From Sophora flavescens (Eukaryota; Streptophyta; Magnoliopsida; Fabales; Fabaceae), in contig CM061062.1 in the NCBI GenBank assembly GCA_030762895.1, forward strand, positions 237,385,379 through 237,449,378: a DNA stretch of 64,000 bases. The letters run 5' to 3'. The number at the start of each line of letters is the position of its first letter. The stretch's first letter is position 1. The translations under genes and the position numbers were made by a program. Below the pieces are notes generated by a model, which saw only the letters and a program-made list of their open reading frames with translations, had not been told where the DNA came from and searched no databases. Shown here piece after piece: positions 53,801 to 64,000 of this stretch.

Positions 53801-54391
53801 ATTGTTTAGGTATTAGATCCAGAAAACAATGTTCAAAATCCATTCTTGACAAATTTGGCATGGGGGCCTAACAGATGGGTTACATCATGGAATACTTATA
53901 TTGTAAATGGATATAAATTTAACACAAAAACATGGAATGAAGGAATGCAGACGTGTAACTATGGTGTTTGTGTGCGAGCCACTGATGGCAATGTAGAGGA
54001 TGATTTCTATGGGGTTCTAACTAACATCCTTGAACTCGATTATACCGGTTTCCCCGTGATGAAATTAGTTATCTTCAAGTGTGATTGGTTTGATCCTACT
54101 CTTGACGTAGGGACAAAAATAGATAAAAATTATGGTATTGTTCAAGTTAGGCTGTCTCGAAGGTGTAATAAGGCGTACGACCCATTCATTTTTTCACAAC
54201 AGGCAGAGCAGGTTTATTACTCGCCATATCCCGAAGGACATCATGGCTGGTTGGGTGTTATTAAGATAAAGGCTCGCAGTATAATTACTGATAATGTAAT
54301 CAACCAGCCTGAAAAAGATGCTCCGTACCAAGATGATGAGTTTTCAAGACCCCACCGTACCGTTGCAAATTACACCGGACATTATTGTTAA
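50801..54391 (+). pseudogene. TNP2-type CACTA transposase
   Basis: The ATG at 50801 opens the transposase-associated domain (WMYRRLDRNKRLREEY), which shifts near 50925 and continues in the next frame (CPCKRCKCQ, DYYWWSNHGE) to 51239. The TNP2 core follows in pieces from 51230 to 52701: CREYTELS, then KIDCCPNGCMLYYKDD, then an EAWKHFDR-type segment near 51775, then LMWTINDFPAYGMMSGW and HNIDVMHTERNV. A single TAG at 52699-52701 separates it from the DUF4218 part (52705-53112; EVKIPVLLCKLEQIFPPSFF, YRWMYPFER). After an intron-like gap come an EGSICEAYLVEE exon (53217-53535) and a DUF4216 part (53846-54391; YGVLTNILELDY, FKCDWFDP). In active elements it cuts the CACTA ends. At least five lesions are visible. 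Confidence 0.9.
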
Positions 54392-54650
54392 TTCTCCGGC
54401 GGACATTTCGGAAATGGGGAAGAAGTTGAAAGAGAGTTAATGGATCAATCCGGAGTTGGACGCATCTAGCGAAGGTACATTCCGATCAAGTGATACCGAT
54501 GAGACCGAGGGTGAATTTAGTGACGGAGATTCTACTTAGGTAATTTATTTATGTCATAATTCATTGTGTGAATGTCATTCTACTTATTAGGTAATTTATT
54601 TTTGTATTATTTACACTGTTGTGTAATCATATTTTCATTTTTTTTCACAG

Positions 54651-56467
54651 ATGGCAGATTCCTCCAGAGGTAGGGGTCGTCGTGGAGGTCGTCGTGCGAG
54701 AGTCCCTTCGCGGCCGACCCACCGCCTTCTGGGATCGAGACCATCCTACCAGCACCTCTGTTGACGGGACACCTCAGGGTGATGGAGTTGCACCCCCCAC
54801 CCATCCTCATGTGGTCGGGACACAGGCTGCACCCTCATCATCCACACCTACGACGATAGGACCATCATCATCATCGGGACAGGAGAGTCGTGGTCCATCC
54901 GACAGGAGGATTCTTCTTATCCCCAGAGGGGATAACGAGTATGCTAATTTAATTTTTTAATATATATAAAGTATCGTTAATTTCTATTTACTTGTTTTTA
55001 AAATTTAATTATAACATTTATTAATGCTCTAATTTTGCTGCAGCTTTACGCCAATGAAGGGCCTTTCCGATTCGATATCGAAGATCTGCGCGACGCAAGT
55101 TTGATGGTCCATGGCCTACATGGAAGGCCATCCCACCGGGGCCATAGGGATCGATTGTTTCTAGAGTTTAAGGTAACAGTTTATTAAGTTTTTTAAATTA
55201 AATTTACATTATATATATGTACACACGAATTTCCTAACAACTGTAAGTTGCAGAAAGAGTATAGGTGGGACTTAGCTTTAGAGGCTCTCGTCAGGGACAT
55301 ATTTGAGCATAAAGGCTCACTGGTTATGAAGAATCTGATGAACAAGCTAAGGAAGGGGCAGAATAAGGGGAGGTGGGTGGATCCTTAGATCAAGAGGCAG
55401 CTGGACCAGTATTGGGCTACTGAGAAGTTCCAGGAGATCCAGGCCACAGCTTGGCGTAATCGAGCTTCTGATGGTGGCGCATGTGCTTGGACCGGTGGGT
55501 CTAAATCAGCCGCCGCCCACTACGACGAGCTGGTAATACATTAAACTTTTGACTTAATATACTATTTAATTAATTAGTTTTCATTTTTAATTATTCTTAT
55601 GAATTTAATATTATATTATTCTGTGCAGAAAGCACAGAAACAGCGGGCCCCGACTGCTATGGAGTTGGTGGAGAGGACGAAGAAGTTGAAGTCGGGGACA
55701 TGGGTCAACGACAAGGCCCGTAACTATCTTTGTAAGCAAAAAAAATAATTTAGTGTTTACTTGTAATTTATTATAAATGATTTGTTAATATTGGATATAA
55801 TTATTTTAACTAAATCTATTCAACTATACTTTGTAGGCGGGCTTCAACGAGAAGAAGGACGATGCCATATCACGTGCCTCACGATCCACAAGATGAGGAT
55901 TTGACTGGTGATGGCTGCTCTCCTGTCTCCGTCGACGATAATGCCATTTATTTGGAGGTCGTTGGGGGCGGGGAACAAGAAAGGGCACGTGTATGGCCTC
56001 GGACACCTGGGAGCCGAGTTCATCGCTTCATCGTCAAAGACGCCTTGCTCCTTCTTGTCGCGCCGATACCGTCCCTCGGGAGCAGTTCCACCAAATGCGA
56101 GGACACCATCACGCAGGCTGAACGCGGAGCTTCGGGAGAAGAGAGAGAGAGAGAGCAGCAGATGGCGAACCAGATTGCACAGATTGGACTCGGGCACACC
56201 AGCAGAATGATGCGGCGAGCATCGAGCGGGGCCGACATCGTGCGGCTGGTGTTGGAGCAGATGAGGATCCAGACTCGATTGCTCGGGATGATGCTCGACG
56301 GTTGTGCGCCTCGCTTGTCGCTCCTCCGGTTCTCGCCGCCAACTACCGATGTCCTGCTATCTGCAGAGGACGATCAGCTAGCGAGACGTCGGTGGTACGG
56401 GGCGAGGATGATTGGATTCCTCCATCTCCCCCTCATCATGACTGATTTTTTCTCTCCATATTTTTGA
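54651..56467 (+). pseudogene. TNPA-like second CACTA gene (Transposase_24 type)
   Basis: The ATG at 54651 follows a TTTTTTTTCACAG acceptor and starts an Arg/Gly-rich tail-like region (RGRGRRGGRRARV). The frame shifts, then a Ser/Thr/Pro-rich stretch continues to 54940. Later exon-like pieces are at 55043-55172, 55253-55533 (YRWDLALEALVRDIF), 55629-55730 (ELVERTKKLKSGTWVNDKA) and 55836-56467. The last contains the family signature, split over two frames (AIYLEVVGGG; GHVYGLGHLGAEFIASSS), then an Arg/Glu-rich segment. The family binds subterminal repeats and partners TNP2. Introns between pieces begin GT and end AG. One TAG (near 55387) and several shifts are present. Confidence 0.8.
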
Positions 56468-56647
56468 CTTTAAACGATTCTTGTACGACATTTTGGATTA
56501 TTCTTTTTATATATATTTATTATTTTTTATGATTGTATATTTCATAAGTTATTTGGTGTGTTTTATTAGTAATTTTTCTAACGTTTAAAGAAAATCAGAA
56601 AAAAATTATTATAAAAATTAAAATTAAAAAAATTTAATAATAACCAG

Positions 56648-57020
56648 TTTAGCGACCGAATTAGAAACCAATAATTCGGTCGCTAAACTTTATTTAAGAT
56701 TTACAGATGATGTATAGCGACCGAAAATCCGTCGCTAATATAGGTTAACAGTAACCAAAATTAGCGACCGAATTAGCAACCGATTATCGGTCGCTAAAAA
56801 TGGTTACCCAAAAAATGCGACCAACCTAATAGCGACCGATTATTATTATATAGCGACCGAATTTACGGTCGCTAATTAGCGACCGAAATAATAATTCGGT
56901 AGCTAAAACCTTAGCGACCAGGTATTCAGCTACCATCATAAATCGGTCTCTGATTCGGTCGCTAAAACAAATAGCGACCGATTTACATGGTTTAGCGACC
57001 GAAACTTACGGTCGCTAAAC
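56648..57020. repeat. CACTA right subterminal repeats
   Basis: More than fifteen copies of the same GCGACCGAA/T motif in both orientations, with paired hairpin arrangements like the left array. Confidence 0.9.
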
Positions 57021-57038
57021 AATTGTTTTTTTGTAGTG

Positions 57039-57041
57039 TAA
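57039..57041. repeat. Right 3-bp duplication (TAA) of the CACTA element
   Basis: Matches 47432-47434. Confidence 0.88.
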
Positions 57042-60000
57042 TCGACCGAGTCGAGAACAGACGTACAGAGACAAAACCCGACATCGGATGAGGAGACATC
57101 TTGCCACCTAGGGTGGTGAGTGAGTCGTAGGGGTGACTCACCTAGCATTTAATTTATGTAATGATGAGTTTAAGTGTGAAAAGACCAAAATACCCCTAAC
57201 CTAACATATCATAGTTAAACATTAACCATGGTTAAGGCAAGACAAATTCAAATTGGCTTTTGCCTCTCTTTTTTTGTGGTCACAAATCAGCCACACTTCC
57301 TACAATTCCTCACCACAAGTTTGTCATGAATACATTAGGGTTAAGTTACTAATTTGTCCTTAAGTCCTAACTTAATCGGAATTTTGCCTAAGTACAAATG
57401 ACTAAGTTGTCCCTAAATTTTTACCACTTGGACCCCTTTACCCTCCAATTCCCACGGTCCAAACCCATTACCCTCACCTAATCACTTCCATTTTTTCACT
57501 TCATCAAAAGCTTCATCTAACTTAACAAGTTTTCTATCAAAGTTCTTAAGTTTCCTACAACCAAATTTGTGAATCAACCACTTGATATTTTGCTCCTTTT
57601 CAAATTCTAAGAGGTATACCTTGCTCATCTCACTTATCCATCTCCATGTTCTTCAATTATTTTTATTATTCAAGGCCATGATCAACATTTTCCATTTTAG
57701 GGTTTTAATCTTCAAAAATCTATAGAAAATCATAGAAAAATTCTGTGATCATGAAACCAATTTCTATCATTTTGCTATCATCTCTATGTTTATAATCCAA
57801 GAGTATGAATGAAGCAAAACTTTCTTGCCTATTTTCCCTCTCAAGACCGAAACCCTGAATTTTTGGGTGGAGTTTTGTTCAATTTTTCTTTAAAGTGATG
57901 CTTGATTTCATCTTTCTAGTTCATATGAGTGTTGAATCCAAAGGATTGAATCAAAATGAAATCTCTAGCCTAATTTTTTTAAGAAGGGCGAATCCAATGT
58001 TCTTGGGAACTTGGGATGATTTTGTTTTATTTTTAACTTATGATCATTGTTTTTAACTCTATACTACTCTAGGATCATGGATCTCAGAGTATGTAGAATT
58101 TTAAGACCCTTAGCCTAATTTGTTAGACTTGGCCGAAACCTAACTCATGATGAGTTAGATGATTTGGTTTTGATTTTTAAGTTATGATCATAGATCTTGT
58201 CTTTTAAATACTTAAGGATCATTAATCCAAGAGTTTGTAAAATTTTAACATCCCTAGCCAAATATTTTTGTGAAGGCCAAACCATGGTCTTAGGATTAGA
58301 GTGTTTTGTTGTTTGATTTTATTAATTGTGTGATGTTTGTTGTGAAGGATAAACCTTGTTGGTTTGTTTTGAGTTTCGCGGAGGAATCCAAAGGCAAATC
58401 GGGGAAATCACTTCAAGAAAGGAATCATAGACTTCAAGATGTAAGGGGAGTACCCGAGGGAATTTTTTTTCGATAGCTATATGCTTTTAGTGTGTGGTCT
58501 GTATAATTTATTTGAGCTTGTGTGTCGTAGTTAAAATTATTTTACGTAGTTAAAATTATTCGCTTTTAATTGATTATCTGTAGTTATGTGTTATAGCATT
58601 TAATGCATACTATAAACTGTTTTATATGTTATATTGTGGATGTGGAAATTTTATGGATGTTGATTGTTGATTGAGAAGCCTGACAGTGGTCAGTGCTCAA
58701 TTAATTACGAGGATAAAATCGTTAAAAAGCTTTATAAGAAATATCAATTTTTAATTGGTAGAATATAGTAATATAATATTACTTATTTATTTGATTGGTT
58801 AACAATGTGGAATAGTTGAAAATACTACTATTTTAATGATTTATCGGCGTAAGAGTGAACTATAAGTTACAGTGAGGGTGTAACCGTGAAAATATTTTAG
58901 TATTGCTAATTTTTACGTTAGAAATTACAAAATATTAGAAATGTTATTATAAAAAGTTAAGTTTCAAAAATAATTTAATTATGATATTGAGAAAATTATT
59001 TACTAGAAAAGTCAAAATTTGATTTAAAACGTTTTTAAAATGCCAAGCGACGGATAATTCCGGAAATATTTACGGAAAGTATTCTTAAAAACAACAATAT
59101 TTGTTAGAAAAAAGAATTAGTCTCAAAACGATATTTTCTTTGAGCTAAAGTTTCAAATAAAGATTTTTATAAGAAAATGAGTTTTTAAGTGATTTGATGA
59201 TTTTATAAACGAATTTCCAACGTAAAAGGATTTTCTGTAAATTAGTTTTGTACAATGGTGTTATTTCCGGCAACTTGGATAAGTTGAGGATATTTTATTT
59301 TTGATTTGTGTTTCACAGAACGAAAATGATTTTAAAGTTGAAAAACGAACCTAGTGACCGAGACATCGGTGTTCTAGTGTTCTATGGTGTGGACCGTGTG
59401 TCCTAAAGTTGAAGTTGTGGACTATATGTCCTATAAAAGTTGTGTTGATTTTTGTGTGCTAACGTCTACTAATCTAAGACTGGTGCATCGGTCTAGACTT
59501 CGTGATTTGCACATTTGGACTTGGAGTCCTTTTGTTGAAATTGATGACAAACTTAAATGTTTAAAAGTTGAGTTGGTCGTGAGCCTTTGAGCTTCGACAA
59601 GGAAAGAATGAACATAGAAAAAAAATGACGTGAACGAAATGTTTTACCTGCATTTTTGGCAGACGTGACTATGAGTTTGATCTTGATTTCTTGATGGCAA
59701 GATAATCATGTAGTTGCATCATTGTGCCTTGACGGACAATGAAACCATAGACTATAGACAGTAACCACTGTGCCTAGTTTTGGACAGTGCTATGGTTAAA
59801 TCCGATGTGCCTTGGCAAAATCCGGTGTGCCTTATTTGGCAAAGAGAGCTTGATCAGCTCATTGATATGGTGTTGGGATCTCCGGAGATTAAGTACAAAA
59901 TTTTAGATGGTGAATATTGAAGTGTCATGCATTTGTTTTAAAAATGACGATGACTATCCGGTATGAAACCCTTTGATAAAATATTTGTTTATTTTTGAAC

Positions 60001-60579
60001 ATCTATGTTGTTATAACTATACATGTTATATGATGTTTGTGTGTCGCGCATGTAGTTATTGTTTTAAAATCCATATATTGGTTCTCACCCTTGCATATAT
60101 CTGTTTGTCTGGTTTTTCTGTTGTACCTTGGTACACGAGTACAGATGTTGCAGAGGAGTTTCCTTAAGTTACTTGGAGACTTAAGTTCGGATGCGGGAAG
60201 AGGTGTGTGATCATAGGGATGACCACGGGGTCTTTTCAGTGAATGTCTTGGAGAATGACCAGCTTAGGTTTGTGTTTGGGAATGTATGTCTTGAGAAGTT
60301 TAGTACGTGTGATTTGATAATTTTCATATAGTTTATAAGAAAAGATTTTTTTTAAAAAAACTTGTATGTTGTGAAAGGTTTAATTATAAATAAACTCAGT
60401 CTATGTGTGTTCGTGATATAAGATAATTCTTAATATTGCGATGTGCGCATCAAAATTTCTTGTTTTACACCTAGATTTTTTTGGCTTAAAGTAAATTAAT
60501 TTCCGAAAGTAACCAACAAATTCCTTTTAATTTAATTCCGCACGTGTTCACGAGGTAATGCCCAAGAGGGGGTGTTACA
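57042..60579. other. Right part of the long LTR, no gene
   Basis: AT-rich, with no frame longer than about 70 codons. It contains several transcript-like phrases near 57480-58330 and a TGTGCCTTGGCAAAATCCGG-type repeated phrase near 59785-59840. Nothing codes. Confidence 0.5.
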
Positions 60580-60911
60580 CTATTCCTCACTTAACAAGGT
60601 GGCATGATCATTTAATAGAACCCAAGTGATAGTAGGACTATTTTTTTTTTTTAAAAAAAACTTAATGTGACTCTAACCAAGTAAATGATTTATAGGACTA
60701 AAGCCAAAAATGACCATATCTATATGGACTAAAAGCTTATTTAAGTCTAAAAAAATTATAAATTAATTGATGGAACACCTTACTTCTTTAATATCTTTTT
60801 CAAGATATATGAAGTAAGAGTCCTCACTATTGAATGTGAGTCATTCTTCACAACTTCTCTTCTAGAGAATAATGTGGCTTCTCATGCATCAAGTAATATT
60901 TTACGGCGCTC
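60580..60911. other. No gene recognised; upstream flank or 5' leader of the LINE
   Basis: It contains a T/A homopolymer junction at 60642-60661. The LINE 5' end probably lies in the last 100-150 bases, since no polyA-anchored boundary exists on this side. Confidence 0.4.
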
Positions 60912-60915
60912 ATGA

Positions 60916-62625
60916 GTGTCTCTGCTAGGGTTTAGCCGTCGTCTCCACAAAGCTTCTGCAAGATCCATGGCTGCCGCGCCTCAAGCAATCTGTCCATGGA
61001 GTTTTCTGGACTTGGAGTCGCCCCAATCTTCTCCCTCTTACACAGTGCCCTCTCAAAGGAAAACCTTTGCCCAAGCTCTTAATAACTCATGTGATTTCCC
61101 ATATAGCCAACTTCCTCGCCCCCGACTAAAGGGTGAGACTGTTTTGATAAAAATCCCGGAGGAGGAGTACAAAGCCGGTTTAGAAAGTTGCAAAAACCAT
61201 CTCCATGGTCGATTGATCCTTTCTAAAGGCGAGCATCCAATCAAGGTGAATGATTCGAGAGCCAAGTTATCGGCCCTGTGGAAACCTTTGAATCAGTGGG
61301 CCATGATCTCCCTTGGAAAAGGCTTCTATGAATTCTCTTTCGCTTCTGCAGAGGATCTCAGAAGTGTTTGGGCGATCGGTCAATGGAATCTCAGTCCAGG
61401 GATCCTGCGGTTGTCCTCTTGGACCCCAGATTTCAACCCGTACAATCAAAAGCAATCTTCTGCATAGTGTTGGGTCCGCATCTCCGGTCTGCCTCAAGAA
61501 TACTGGAGACCAAAGATAATTTTTGCCATTGCGGGTGGTTTGGGAATTCTGATCAGCCTCGATGAAGCCACAAGCAATAAGACATTCGGCCATTTTGCGA
61601 GGGTACTCGTTGATATCGATCTAAAGGCTAAACTGCACAGCCAAATCATCGTGGAGAGGGAAGAACACGAGTTTGTTTTCAATATAGAGTACGAAAGGCT
61701 CCCTGATTTCTGCACTTACTGCCAAAACATTGGACATTCTCTCGCCAACTGCAAAAGAATGAATGGCAGTAATGCAGGGATAAATTCTGATCGCCCAGCA
61801 GTGAGGAATTCACGCAAGACTTATGTGCCCAAACAGACGGTACATAACACTGCTGTTAATAATTCCCAGAATCAGCCCCATGGAAATAATGGAGTGTCTA
61901 CTCCCTTGGATCCAGAAGGTGTTCACAATCTGGTTGCTCTGGCTAATAACGTTGTGTTTGTATCTGCAGAATTTCTGGATCCCCAACTAGCTGTCCATGG
62001 TGATCCCAATCCGGTTGCTGTGGCTAATAACGTTGAATCTGTTTCTGCAGAATTTCTGGATCCCCAACCAGCAGTTCATGGGGTTGATAAGGAGGCGGTT
62101 CCTCTCTTCGGATCTGCTTTGAACCCTCTCGCTGGCTTTGTTTCACCGCCTGATCCAAATCTGGTCCAGCAGCCAATAGCCTCTGTGGAGTTTATCTCTG
62201 ATCAGCAACTACAAATAATTCAGCAAGGCAATTTTGATTCTCCAAATGGTGTAGTAAATTATGTTTCAGCCTCTGGAGTTGGAACTATGGTAGAAGACTA
62301 TCTCCAGTCTTCGGACACCAAAAGCAATTCGGTGATTAGAAATTCTGCTCCTGCTATGTTACAGGTTAACGACTTGCAGACTCCTATTGTAACTGTTAAC
62401 CAGATCTCAAATCCGAATGTGGCTCAGGACATGAGGATTGTTGGCAGATTATGGAGTGATCAAATGGAGGATGAGGAACTTGAGGATAACCCTCTAAACT
62501 CAGTGCCGGTTCATGATGTTACCCGTGCGGTTAAATATCTGGCAGACAATCAGCATTCCACTCCTGGTTTCACAGTGGTCCTGAGTAAATCTCAAAAGAA
62601 GAAACTCAAGAAGAAGGCTAACTAG
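60916..62625 (+). pseudogene. LINE ORF1 (DUF4283, CCHC knuckle) with one nonsense codon
   Basis: The ATG at 60916 starts 570 codons in one frame, broken by TAG at 61465-61467 just before CWVRISGLP. Domain order: N-terminal region with TFAQALNN, DUF4283 (about residues 60-185; ETVLIKIPEEEYKAGLESC, GKGFYEFSFAS), the segment PQEYWRPKIIFAIAGGLG, a CCHC-type knuckle (CTYCQNIGHSLANC), then a long acidic linker. Within the linker a unit with VALANNV and AEFLDPQ occurs twice (about 61930-62090). A Lys-rich tail (KKKLKKKA) ends it. ORF1 proteins bind LINE RNA. The nonsense codon could be a single C-to-T change of CAG. Confidence 0.9.
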
Positions 62626-62684
62626 AATCTGAAGCAGGAGAATCTCAAAGCCCGTAATAGGGCTGGTCCTCAAAACTTTTCCTA

Positions 62685-64000
62685 ATGAAGGTTCTCTATT
62701 GGAACGCTAGAGGCGTTGTCAACCTAGACACTAGGTTAGTTCTCAAAAGGTTGCTTCTTGTGCATAAACCGGAATTTCTTTTTCTTGCTGAACCGTGGAT
62801 CAAGATTGATCAATTTCCTAGGAGATTTTTTAGTAGCTTGCATCTTAAAGTTTTCTCTGTAAATGATAGAGGTACTTTGGCACCAAATCTCTGGTGCATT
62901 TGCCAGGAAAACATTTTTCCGAATGTTATTAGTAGCTCTACTCAACATGTCTCTTTTTCAATCAATTGGGAGAATCGCTTGCTATATTGTTCTGCTATTT
63001 ATGCTGCCACTAACTATCGCTCTCATAGAAATTTGTGGAAGGAGCTAAATCTGATGCAGGACAATTACCCAGGCCCTTGGTGCTTCATTGGTGACTTCAA
63101 TGCCACCTTAGGGGATCATGAGCACAGAGGCAGATGTCCTTCTCCTCAAATTTCATGCAACGACTTCAAAGCTTGGTCTGATGCTCATAGCCTTGCTCAT
63201 CAGCCAACAAGAGGCTCCTTTTACACCTGGTCCAATGGTAGAAGGGGAAACAACCTCACAGAAAAATGGTTGGATAGAGTGGTTTGCAATGATCCTTGGT
63301 TGGACTCTTGGTCCAGTGTGTCTTGCTGCACTTTAACTAGAAGCAAATCTGATCATTTTCCTATCCTTTTATCTCTGGAAACAGCATCCAGCTCTCACAG
63401 CTCCTCGTTCAAATTCCTCAGAATGTGGGCTCAGCATCAGGATTGTCATGGTATTGTGGCGGACGCTTGGAAGTTACAAGTGGCTGGCTGCCCAATGTAC
63501 GTCCTTTCCGAAAAACTAAAACACCTGAAACATAAGTTGAAGGCTTGGAACAGAGATGAGTTTGGCAATGTTCATGACAGGGTTAGTAAGGCTCAGCAAG
63601 CAGTGGACATAATTCAAGAACAAATTTCTGTGCTTGGCTTTTCAGATGACAGATCCGAGCAGAAAAAGCTGCCCAATTGGAATTAAGTCTTGCTCTTTCG
63701 TTCCAGGAGGATTTTTGGAGAGAAAAATCCAGAATAGATTGGCACTCCAATGACGACAGAAACACGTCCTTCTTCCATAAGGTAACTAAATTCAGAAATG
63801 CACCCAAGAGAATGTCCTTGTTGAAAAAGGATGGTTTTATTCTGGATAGAACAACTGATATAGAATCGCACGTCTGCGAGTATTACACTTCTCTATTTGC
63901 CTCTGAGAACAACTGTAGTTATAATGGTTTGATTGAGCAAGTCATCTCTCCTGAAGTGAGCCTAGAGGACAACATTATGCTAACCAATCTGCCCTCTCTG
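62685..64000 (+). pseudogene. LINE ORF2, endonuclease and start of RT region, with one frameshift, incomplete
   Basis: The ATG at 62685 opens the apurinic-like endonuclease. All its signature boxes are present: LYWNARG (Asn), LAEPW (Glu), YAATN, GDFNATLGD (Asp, Asn), a TWSN box and SDHFPILL (catalytic Asp-His). The frame stops at 63684-63686, but a one-base shift near 63640-63655 leads into the linker (LELSLALSFQEDFWREKSRIDW, then NTSFFHKVTKFRNA) that precedes RT in plant LINEs. This frame stays open to the window end. The endonuclease nicks target DNA for target-primed reverse transcription. It would probably be active but for the frameshift. Confidence 0.92.

Larger units (their letters stand above)
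47435..57038 (+). mobile_element. CACTA (En/Spm) transposon, full length
   Basis: It starts CACTACAAAGAAAAGG; the right end, reversed, starts CACTACAAAAAAACAATTG. A 3-bp duplication TAA flanks it. Both ends carry dense AGCGACCGAA subterminal repeats. On plus it encodes TNP2-type transposase modules (50801-54391) followed by a TNPA/Transposase_24-type gene (54651-56467). At 9604 bp it has autonomous size, but both genes have several frame breaks. Confidence 0.95.
47090..60579. repeat. Long Gypsy-type LTR (about 3.9 kb), split by the CACTA element
   Basis: It starts TGTAAGACCCCG (47090) and ends GGGGGTGTTACA (60579), the usual start and end of Tekay/Del-type LTRs. The two parts, 47090-47434 and 57042-60579, join at the CACTA target TAA. 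No gag, pol or primer site lies inside, so a solo LTR is the simplest reading. The flanks TGATT and CTATT agree at only three of five bases, so target duplication is unproven. Confidence 0.55.
60912..64000 (+). mobile_element. L1-type LINE, plus strand, cut by the window edge
   Basis: ORF1 (60916-62625) and ORF2 (from 62685) lie 59 bases apart in the normal order. Only one nonsense codon and one frameshift are visible in 3 kb, so this is the youngest-looking coding element here. The reverse transcriptase and 3' end lie beyond 64000. Confidence 0.92.

Noticed and set aside
55824..56342. Overlapping frames of 60-117 codons on minus in the CACTA second gene
   Set aside because: This is the GC-richer final exon of the TNPA-like gene, where antisense frames are open by composition.

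Overview
This is nuclear DNA of a seed plant, most likely a eudicot. It is AT-rich, and nearly every recognisable coding stretch belongs to a plant transposable element or an integrated plant pararetrovirus. I found no convincing host gene, tRNA, rRNA or CRISPR array. The window reads as gene-poor, heavily nested repeat DNA. Elements sit inside one another, and several boundaries are resolved to the base by target-site duplications (TSDs).

Layout. 38-7480: a hAT transposon with an 8-bp TSD, split by a complete minus-strand Copia retrotransposon (975-6118, 5-bp TSD). 8.7-9.3 kb: LINE 3' remnant. 10.5-11.2 kb: foldback element. 11.6-24.3 kb: a minus-strand LINE with an inverted 5' piece. Two copies of one MITE family inserted into it, and an 8.6-kb non-autonomous LTR element (LARD) then inserted into one of those MITEs. 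24.4-25.6 kb: a SINE, a Stowaway-like MITE and a LINE ORF1 scrap. 25.76-43.24 kb: a rearranged endogenous caulimovirid (pararetrovirus) bounded on both sides by TA repeats. It has a minus-strand arm and an inverted plus-strand arm, and a 3'-truncated Athila-like Gypsy element (about 32.6-38.2 kb) sits inside it. 43.2-47.1 kb: LTR debris and the 3' end of a Tat-like Gypsy element. 47.09-60.58 kb: a long Gypsy-type LTR split by a 9.6-kb CACTA transposon (47435-57038, TSD TAA) carrying decayed TNP2-type and TNPA-type genes. 60.9-64.0 kb: a relatively well preserved plus-strand LINE that runs off the right edge.

State of the genes. All are damaged, mostly lightly. The hAT transposase frame resumes exactly when the Copia element and one TSD copy are ignored. 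The LINE reverse transcriptase resumes across both MITEs in the same way. The Athila gag-pol frame has four nonsense codons and one frameshift over 3.9 kb. The right-hand LINE has one nonsense codon and one frameshift. The viral copies carry shared deletions, a tandem duplication and deletion fusions, pointing to recombination before or during integration.

Work by the cell is limited to what these elements encode: transposases, gag, protease, integrase, reverse transcriptase, RNase H, endonuclease, and viral movement and coat proteins. Nothing suggests that the genes cooperate beyond each element's own replication cycle. The most unusual items are the LARD-in-MITE-in-LINE nest, the Copia LTRs ending TAAT...ATTA, the apparent 5' inversion of the LINE, and the inverted pararetrovirus arms with a shared internal deletion and a palindrome at their junction.
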